The position numbers and the translations under genes are program-made. Under the pieces are notes generated by a model that worked only from the letters and a program-made list of their open reading frames with translations, was not told the DNA's origin and made no database searches. Of a stretch of DNA of 5,720 nt, positions 1 to 5,720 are shown piece after piece. Numbering within the stretch: position 1 is the first letter of the stretch; every line of letters starts with the position of its first letter. The stretch comes from Acetatifactor sp. (GTDB taxonomy: Bacteria; Bacillota; Clostridia; Lachnospirales; Lachnospiraceae): positions 1 through 5,720 of the forward strand of contig JAILPF010000181.1 of the NCBI GenBank assembly GCA_024699575.1. Reading direction: 5' to 3'.

Positions 1-1
1 T

Positions 2-3000
2 CGCTTCATAGCACTTCGAAATATCCCTTTAAACAGTGGTATCGAAATGATGACGTCAGACTACCAGGGCAATATGTGGTTTGCTTCCTCCACACAGGGA
101 GTTATGAAGCTGGTTACCAATAACTTTGTGAATCTGACAAAAAACACTGAAAGCGGTGGAACAGTGACAAATGCTGTGTGTGTCCATAAAGATAAGCTTT
201 ATATAGGGACGGACAAAGGATTAATGATGATTGGAAAAAACGGGGAAGCAGTTGATAATCCGTTGACCGGATATTTGAAAGATATCAGGATCCGCTGCAT
301 TAAAGAGGATACAATCGGAAGACTGTGGTTCGCTACTTATACGAACGACAAGGGATTGGTCTGCCTATGGCCCAATGGAACGATTGTAGCATTTACCGAG
401 TATACAGGGCTGCCGGATAATCAGGTCAGATGTGTTTCAATCACTTCGTCCGGAGATGTGATCGCGGGCACAAATAAGGGGCTTGCCATCATTAAAAATG
501 GTGTGATTACAGACACAATCGGTACGGAGGAAGGCATTAACAACACGGTCCTTTTAACAGTAGAAGAGATGGATGACGGAGCGATTCTGGCGGGCTCAGA
601 CGGAGATGGGCTTTATAAAATCGAAGGAAAAAAGGTTACCAGAATCGGGCGGGAAGAAGGGCTTACCAGCGACGTGGTTATGAGAATCATCAAGGATGCA
701 GAGCATGATGTATACTGGATTGTTACCTCCAATTCCATAGAATATATGAAGAACGGTCGTATTTTTCAGGTTACGACATTTCCATATAATAACAATTATG
801 ACATGGTGCTTGATGATATGGGGAACGCCTGGGTTATGTCCTCCTATGGCGTTTATGTGTTGAGTGTTGATGAGATGCTTCGGGATAATATTACAGAATA
901 TAGACTGTTTACGGTAGAGAGTGGTCTCCCGTATGCAATCACCAGTAATTCCTACAGTGTCAAGGATGAGGACGGTAATCTGTATATGGCAGGTCGTGAC
1001 GGTGTCATTCAGGTGAATGTAAATCATTTTTTTGAAGTGAATGAACCGATTCAAACTTCTGTGAGATCCATATATTGTGATGATGAGCTGATACTGCCGA
1101 ATGAGGAAGGCATGTATAGAATACCGGCATCGGACGGACGTATACAAATTTCGGCATCCGTCATGGACTATACGCTGATGAACCCTATGATACATCTCTT
1201 CCTGGAGGGTGGAAAGGATGATGGTATCACTGCACTCAAGAGTGATCTTTTATCTTTGGATTATACAGGACTGCCCTATGGAAATTATATTTTACATATA
1301 CAGATTCTGGATAAAATCACAGGAGGTGTGCTTCAGGATGATGCCTTTACGGTGATAAAGGCACCTAAATTGACAGAGCTTTTGATTTTCAGACTTTCCA
1401 TCCTTGGACTTTTAGCTTTTGCAGTGGGATTAATTGTATGGAGAGTAATGAAAACGACAATTGTCAGCAGACAGTACGATGAGATTCGAAAGGCGAAGGA
1501 GGAAGCGGAACAGGCCAATCTTGCAAAATCCAGATTTTTGGCGAACATGTCCCATGAAATCCGTACACCAATCAATACCATCATGGGCATGAACGAAATG
1601 ATTATGAGAGAAAATGCGACAGGAGTGCCCAAGGGATACTATCTGTCAATGTTCAACTATTCCATGGATATACGAAATGCCTCGGAATCATTGCTGGGAC
1701 TTGTCAATGATCTTCTTGATATGTCTAAAATTGAATCCGGTAAGATGCATCTCGTGGAGCAGGAGTATGATGTGCAGGACATGCTGCGTTCCATCGTTTC
1801 CATGATACGGGTACGAAGCACGGAGAAGGAACTGAGTTTTGATGTTGTTATTGATGAGATTCTGCCGAGGAGAATGTATGGTGATGTGGGTAAGATGAAA
1901 CAGATTGTGTTGAATCTCCTTACCAATGCAGTGAAATATACGAAAAACGGTGGTTTTTGTCTGAGTGTGTCCATGGAAGAACGTAATAATGATATCGCAG
2001 ACCTGCGCTTTTCTGTAAAAGATACGGGTATGGGAATTAAAGAGGAGGATATGGAAAAGCTTTTCACCGCTTATGAACGTTTGGATGAAGAGAAGAACAG
2101 CGGAATACAGGGAACGGGGCTGGGACTTGATATCTCCAGAAGATTTGCAGAACTGATGGGAGGCAGGCTTTGGTGTGAGAGTGTTTACGGAGAAGGCTCG
2201 GAGTTTATTCTGACCTTGAAGCAGAGAATTGTTGACGAAACGCCTCTGGGAATTTTTGTAGAGCATGATGCAGGGGCGGCAAAGGGACAGTATGTTCCAA
2301 AATTTGTAGCACCGGGGGCAGATATCCTTGTAGTGGATGATAACCCGATGAACCTCAGTGTTTTCAAGGGGCTTTTAAAGGCAACCAAGGTGTTCGTCAC
2401 CACATCAACCAGTGGCGAGGACGCACTGGATAAGATTAGAGATACTCGTTTTGATGTGGTATTTCTGGATCATATGATGCCGGGAATGGATGGAATAGAA
2501 ACGGTTCAGAGAATACGTGAGATTTATCCGGATCTCCCGGTATATGCATTGACAGCCAATTCCACTGCCGGAGAGGATTTCTACAAGTCTAAGGGCTTCA
2601 ACGGGTATCTGTCAAAGCCCGTTGAGAGTGAGGTTCTGGAAAAAACAATTATGTTGCATCTCCCGGAGGAAATGATGGAAAAACCGGCTAAGGAAGATGT
2701 GGTGGAGGAACTGCGGGAATTGCCGGAAAACAAACTTTGGCTTAATGATGTCAAAGGGATTACAGTGGAAGAAGGAATTAAAAATTCAGGAGGTATCTCT
2801 AATTATTTATTTTCACTTAATCTGTTTTTGGACACCATTGATGAAAATGCAAAAGTAATCAGCGATGCATATGAGAGTGGAAACATCAGACTGTATACGA
2901 TTAAGGTACATGCGCTGAAAAGCTCGGCGCGTATCATTGGAGCAACGACTTTATCAAAGCTGGCAGAACAGTTGGAGGATGCGGGAAAGCGGCAGGATGT

Positions 3001-3316
3001 AGATTTTATTCATCAAAATACAGGAGACATGATGACGCAGTATCTTGCTTTTTCAGAGAAGCTGGAAAAGCTTCATGCCAATGAAAGGTCTACAGAGAAT
3101 CTGAAAATGATTTCGGAGGATGAGCTTCGTGAGGCATATGAAGCGCTGACAGAGGTGATTTCACAAATGGATTATGATTCTGTGGAGATGATTATGAACC
3201 AACTTTCGGAATACGCTCTTCCGGAGGAGGATGCAAAGAAAATGGAGCAATTGACCAGAATGCTCAAGAGCTTTGATTGGGATGGAATGGAAGAACTAAT
3301 CAATCAACCAACGTAA
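2..3316 (+). CDS. Hybrid sensor histidine kinase with beta-propeller sensor, receiver and Hpt domains (5' partial)
   Basis: This is a membrane sensor kinase that should read an extracellular ligand and pass phosphate from His to Asp to His. The frame is open to the left edge, so the true start is outside the window. ATG at 47 sits inside a propeller blade and lacks a ribosome binding site. Numbering from that Met, with 15 more residues before it: propeller repeats of the D..GN.W.A....G form to about 323; Y_Y_Y-like domain about 365-435; one membrane helix 445-467; short coiled coil 478-497; HisKA with SHEIRTP and phospho-acceptor H503; HATPase with N-box N627, DTGMG at 659-663 and GTGLGL at 689-694; receiver about 758-870 with D764, D765, acceptor D808, T836 and K857; Hpt about 905-1008 with H955 in HALKSS; helical tail 1021-1089. 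Every catalytic residue is intact. The layout resembles HTCS-type polysaccharide sensors, but there is no AraC output domain, so a separate response regulator is expected. The ligand cannot be told from sequence. The stop is TAA at 3314-3316. Confidence 0.95.
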   Translation, partial: RFIALRNIPLNSGIEMMTSDYQGNMWFASSTQGVMKLVTNNFVNLTKNTESGGTVTNAVCVHKDKLYIGTDKGLMMIGKNGEAVDNPLTGYLKDIRIRCIKEDTIGRLWFATYTNDKGLVCLWPNGTIVAFTEYTGLPDNQVRCVSITSSGDVIAGTNKGLAIIKNGVITDTIGTEEGINNTVLLTVEEMDDGAILAGSDGDGLYKIEGKKVTRIGREEGLTSDVVMRIIKDAEHDVYWIVTSNSIEYMKNGRIFQVTTFPYNNNYDMVLDDMGNAWVMSSYGVYVLSVDEMLRDNITEYRLFTVESGLPYAITSNSYSVKDEDGNLYMAGRDGVIQVNVNHFFEVNEPIQTSVRSIYCDDELILPNEEGMYRIPASDGRIQISASVMDYTLMNPMIHLFLEGGKDDGITALKSDLLSLDYTGLPYGNYILHIQILDKITGGVLQDDAFTVIKAPKLTELLIFRLSILGLLAFAVGLIVWRVMKTTIVSRQYDEIRKAKEEAEQANLAKSRFLANMSHEIRTPINTIMGMNEMIMRENATGVPKGYYLSMFNYSMDIRNASESLLGLVNDLLDMSKIESGKMHLVEQEYDVQDMLRSIVSMIRVRSTEKELSFDVVIDEILPRRMYGDVGKMKQIVLNLLTNAVKYTKNGGFCLSVSMEERNNDIADLRFSVKDTGMGIKEEDMEKLFTAYERLDEEKNSGIQGTGLGLDISRRFAELMGGRLWCESVYGEGSEFILTLKQRIVDETPLGIFVEHDAGAAKGQYVPKFVAPGADILVVDDNPMNLSVFKGLLKATKVFVTTSTSGEDALDKIRDTRFDVVFLDHMMPGMDGIETVQRIREIYPDLPVYALTANSTAGEDFYKSKGFNGYLSKPVESEVLEKTIMLHLPEEMMEKPAKEDVVEELRELPENKLWLNDVKGITVEEGIKNSGGISNYLFSLNLFLDTIDENAKVISDAYESGNIRLYTIKVHALKSSARIIGATTLSKLAEQLEDAGKRQDVDFIHQNTGDMMTQYLAFSEKLEKLHANERSTENLKMISEDELREAYEALTEVISQMDYDSVEMIMNQLSEYALPEEDAKKMEQLTRMLKSFDWDGMEELINQPT
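59..1015 (+). repeat. Beta-propeller (Reg_prop-like) repeat array in the sensor domain
   Basis: About eight degenerate repeats of roughly 40 residues can be read, each centred on a strand pair such as GNMWFASSTQGVMKL, KLYIGTDKGLMMI, GRLWFATYTNDKGLVCL, DVIAGTNKGLAII, AILAGSDGDGLYKI, NAWVMSSYGVYVL and NLYMAGRDGVIQV. This is a protein-level repeat and the DNA itself has diverged. Sensors of this class usually carry two seven-bladed propellers, so several blades and the signal peptide probably lie upstream of the window. That last point is family knowledge, not something seen here. Confidence 0.82.
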
Positions 3317-3323
3317 AATAACA

Positions 3324-3328
3324 GGGAG
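3324..3328 (+). promoter_or_regulatory. Ribosome binding site (GGGAG) of the HD-GYP-like gene
   Basis: GGGAG ends 10 bases before the ATG at 3339, within the 22-base gap after the kinase stop. An in-frame TAA at 3333-3335 lies one codon upstream of this ATG, so translation cannot begin earlier in this frame. Together these fix the start. No hairpin terminator is visible in the gap, which supports co-transcription with the kinase gene. Confidence 0.8.
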
Positions 3329-3338
3329 TGAATAAACG

Positions 3339-5720
3339 ATGTTTTATTTCATCAAAACTTATCAACTGGATATTATGCTGGCACTTTCCGCAGCCTGCGC
3401 TACTTTTGCGTTGCTGTTATTTTTTACGAAGTCCATCACGAGAAGAAGGAGATGGATTCTGATTTTTATGGAGGTGGTTGCAACAGCCCTTCTGTTTTTT
3501 GACCGCATGGCATATCTGTATTCGGGAGATATGAGCCATACCGGTTATATCATGGTCCGACTCAGTAATCTGCTTGTGTTCATTCTGACTTCCGCAATTG
3601 TGTTTGGGTTTAATCTATATCTGGTGGATTTGCTTGCGGTGGAGGGAAATGTGACGGCAATTCCCAAGAGATTAATGTTTGTGGGAATTGCTGCTTTGTT
3701 GGCAATGCTTTTGGTTGTAATTGCCCACTATACCGGGTTGTATTATTATTTTGACGAGCAGAATGTCTATCATCGTGGCCCGGGATTTTTGATCAGTTAT
3801 TTCATACCTGTGGTTGGACCACTCATACAGTATACGGTGATAAAACAGTATCGAGGGGCGTTTAGCCGTTTGATTTACATCTCTCTCGTATTATATATAT
3901 TTGTCCCGATTGCAGTTGGCGTTATACAGATTTTTGCTTATGGGATATCGATAGTCAACATGGCTATGGTGTTAGTATCTATTTTGCTCTACATTTTTAC
4001 TTATCTGGATATTAATGAAACGGTTGCCAGGGTTCATCAGAATGAGATGGTGGAATTAGAGAAAGAAAAGAAGAGCATGAAGCGCCTATTTGACCAGACG
4101 GCAACAGCTTTTGTGACAGCTGTAGAGAAAAAAGATGCATATGCGCAGGGACATTCCAAGAGAGTGGCACAACTTGCAAGAAGGATGGCTGTCTCGCTTG
4201 GAAAAGATGCGGAAGAGTGCGATAAAGTATATTATGCAGCCTTGCTTCATGATATCGGTATGATTGGTATACCGGACAGTGTTGTTGAGAAGACAGAAGA
4301 GTTAAGTGTAAGAGAAGCTGAAATCATTAAGCAGAAGCCGCAGATAGGCGGGGAGATTCTTTCGCGCATTACGGAGTATCCCTATCTGAGAGAAGGAGCA
4401 CATTATTATAAGGAAAGATACGATGGAACCGGGTACCCTGAGGGACTGAAAGGAGAGAAAATTCCGGAAATTGCCAGAATTATAGCGGTATGTGATGCCT
4501 ATGATAATATGACAATGAAAAAAAGAAATCACAATCCCCTCCCTTATCAGACCGTGCGGGAAGAATTTGTGAAACAATCCGGAGCCAGGTTTGATCCGGA
4601 AATGACAGAAATCATGATTCGGATTCTGGATGAGGAGAATGCCATTAAGATGGAGGCTGAGCTTGCACAGGTTGAAAAGGATTTGGTGTGCGGGCGATAT
4701 AAAGAAACTGTTTCCACGGGCGTTGAGGTGACAGAGCAGATTACAAAGATTCAATTCCATGTTGAACTGTCAAAGGAAGAACAGGGTGTTTTTTCAGCGC
4801 CATCCATTCTTTTGTTTGACTCCTATGACAGACATATGCATGACAATTTGAAAGCAATCGAGGCGTATCGTTATATAGAGTACGGAGAAGTCTGGTTTGA
4901 CGGTCATTATGTTTCCACCGACGCAAGGAACATGGAGGTTCAATGTGTGCAGAAAAGGGAAACTCCGGATTCCCCTGACCCAAGGACTGTGGAGACAGCG
5001 GAGGAACGATATCTCATCAGTGCTGCTAGATATGAAGACCATATGTCGATTCATATGGAAAGCCCCGAAGGTAAAATGGAAATTGTTGTGGCACTTCCGG
5101 ACAGAACGAAATCAGCGTATATAGGGATTACCGGAGAAAATTGTCATATCAAAGATATCACAGTTCAACAGACGAATGAAAGGGTCGGTGAGGGAGATAT
5201 CAGAAAGATTGCTGATGAGGTAAGCTTTATCGACCGGATGGAGGCTGATTTGGAGAATGTCCAAGTGGACCGCCATCGCTCTGCGTCAACGAAGGGAGTA
5301 TTGGTGGAAGAGGAGCTTAGGATTGATTTTCATACCATGAGTCTGCCGTCTGCAAATCTTGTATGGCATTGTCCGTACCTTGTCCTTTTCTATTCCAATG
5401 ACGGAAGAATCGGGGGAGGGGACTATCGGGAATATGTTTTGATCAAGCTAAACGGCGAAATGTCAGGTGATGACAAATTTTGCGAAAACAAATTTTCTAT
5501 GAAAAAGAAGGATACGTTTCCAGGGTGGGAAGTATGGAAAGAAAAGAATAAAGAGGGTATGGAATGCTGTGTCCGGTTTCTAAAAAAAGGTAACAAAATC
5601 ACATTAAATACTGAGAATTTGGGCCTTGCAATTGAAAATACCACGATTCTAAAGGAGGGTGCAAGAGAAGTTTATGCTGCTCTTACCGGAGATCAGGTGG
5701 CTCTTACAGATATCAGAATC
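3339..5720 (+). CDS. Seven-helix membrane protein with degenerate HD-GYP domain and duplicated C-terminal beta module (3' partial)
   Basis: HD-GYP proteins normally hydrolyse cyclic di-GMP using a two- or three-metal centre. The frame is open from ATG 3339 to the right edge (794 codons, no stop). Seven hydrophobic segments lie at about 12-30, 39-57, 74-98, 111-130, 149-168, 178-200 and 203-223. The RRRR loop at 36-39 suggests the N-terminus is outside and the C-terminus in the cytoplasm. A charged helix at 229-256 leads into the HD-GYP-like domain at about 256-432, with GHSKRV at 271-276, HD at 304-305, IPD at 311-313, GYP at 365-367 and D386. The usual IIK.HP histidine is K333, the usual HHE pair is Y357-K358, and the RxYR loop after YDxMT is changed, so catalysis is doubtful. 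Residues 453-794 hold two copies of a beta-rich module. From memory, similar full-length proteins occur in Lachnospiraceae and end near this point. It probably shares an operon with the upstream kinase. Its real role is unknown: it could be a c-di-GMP receptor or pseudoenzyme, or still active with altered metals. Confidence 0.93.
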   Translation, partial: MFYFIKTYQLDIMLALSAACATFALLLFFTKSITRRRRWILIFMEVVATALLFFDRMAYLYSGDMSHTGYIMVRLSNLLVFILTSAIVFGFNLYLVDLLAVEGNVTAIPKRLMFVGIAALLAMLLVVIAHYTGLYYYFDEQNVYHRGPGFLISYFIPVVGPLIQYTVIKQYRGAFSRLIYISLVLYIFVPIAVGVIQIFAYGISIVNMAMVLVSILLYIFTYLDINETVARVHQNEMVELEKEKKSMKRLFDQTATAFVTAVEKKDAYAQGHSKRVAQLARRMAVSLGKDAEECDKVYYAALLHDIGMIGIPDSVVEKTEELSVREAEIIKQKPQIGGEILSRITEYPYLREGAHYYKERYDGTGYPEGLKGEKIPEIARIIAVCDAYDNMTMKKRNHNPLPYQTVREEFVKQSGARFDPEMTEIMIRILDEENAIKMEAELAQVEKDLVCGRYKETVSTGVEVTEQITKIQFHVELSKEEQGVFSAPSILLFDSYDRHMHDNLKAIEAYRYIEYGEVWFDGHYVSTDARNMEVQCVQKRETPDSPDPRTVETAEERYLISAARYEDHMSIHMESPEGKMEIVVALPDRTKSAYIGITGENCHIKDITVQQTNERVGEGDIRKIADEVSFIDRMEADLENVQVDRHRSASTKGVLVEEELRIDFHTMSLPSANLVWHCPYLVLFYSNDGRIGGGDYREYVLIKLNGEMSGDDKFCENKFSMKKKDTFPGWEVWKEKNKEGMECCVRFLKKGNKITLNTENLGLAIENTTILKEGAREVYAALTGDQVALTDIRI
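4695..5720 (+). repeat. Two tandem copies of a beta-rich module in the HD-GYP-like protein
   Basis: Copy 1 spans residues about 453-609 and copy 2 about 645-794. Matching landmarks are IQFH (471-474) with IDFH (662-665), PSILLFDSYD (488-497) with PYLVLFYSND (679-688), EYGEVWFDG (514-522) with EYVLIKLNG (698-706), and AYIGITGENCHIKDITV (593-609) with VYAALTGDQVALTDIRI (778-794). The spacing is closely kept: 14 residues from the FH motif to the proline in both copies, and 79 versus 80 between the last two landmarks. The strand pattern and the closing TG....I.DI.V motif recall concanavalin A/laminin-G-like sandwiches, but that fold assignment is a guess. Confidence 0.7.

Noticed and set aside
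47..49. ATG as the real start of the kinase gene
   Set aside because: The frame stays open to base 2, the residues before it continue a propeller blade, and no ribosome binding site precedes it. A start here would also leave the sensor without a signal peptide.
596..1195. Open frame of 199 codons on the minus strand inside the kinase gene
   Set aside because: It lies opposite the propeller coding region, has no recognisable domain and a low-complexity, His/Ile-rich composition typical of antisense shadow. The plus-strand frame is clearly the real one.
1657..2266. Two overlapping minus-strand frames of 136 and 192 codons
   Set aside because: Both are opposite the HisKA/HATPase region, whose plus-strand motifs are intact. 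Their products match no family I recognise.
3251..3279. TTGACC hexamer as a possible -35 box for an internal promoter of the second gene
   Set aside because: The hexamer 17 bases downstream is TGATTG, a poor -10 box, and the bases lie within conserved coding sequence.
3317..3338. Possible terminator or regulatory element between the two genes
   Set aside because: The gap is only 22 bases, has no inverted repeat or T-run, and contains just the ribosome binding site.
4302..5124. Several frames of 75-152 codons on both strands inside the second gene
   Set aside because: They overlap the uninterrupted HD-GYP-like frame running from 3339 to the window end, which has recognisable motifs and a ribosome binding site.

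Overview
The window looks like chromosomal DNA from a gut-type Firmicute, most likely a Lachnospiraceae-like clostridium. The grounds are moderate GC, heavy use of AGA, GGA and ATA codons, a GGGAG ribosome binding site, and two large signalling proteins with architectures I associate with that group. The taxonomic call is inference. Almost all of the sequence is coding and all of it reads rightward.

Bases 2-3316 hold the 3' part of one very long gene. It encodes a membrane-bound hybrid sensor kinase: an extracytoplasmic beta-propeller (half or more visible), a Y_Y_Y domain, one membrane helix, a complete HisKA/HATPase kinase core, one receiver domain, an Hpt domain and a short helical tail. 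Its N-terminus lies left of the window. The phosphorelay residues are all present, but there is no DNA-binding output domain.

After a 22-base gap with a ribosome binding site and no terminator, bases 3339-5720 hold a second large gene that runs off the right edge, with 794 codons visible. It has seven predicted membrane helices, a short signalling helix, an HD-GYP-type domain, and two copies of a beta-rich module. Internal alignment of the two copies suggests the protein ends very soon after the window edge. The HD-GYP domain keeps HD and GYP but has lost three histidines that normally bind metal, so it may not be an active cyclic-di-GMP phosphodiesterase.

The two genes probably form one transcription unit, pairing an extracellular ligand sensor with a phosphorelay to a membrane HD-GYP-like protein. 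I see no RNA genes, mobile elements, CRISPR arrays or intergenic stretches over 300 bases. The most notable observations are the degenerate HD-GYP active site and the duplicated C-terminal module, which topology places in the cytoplasm.
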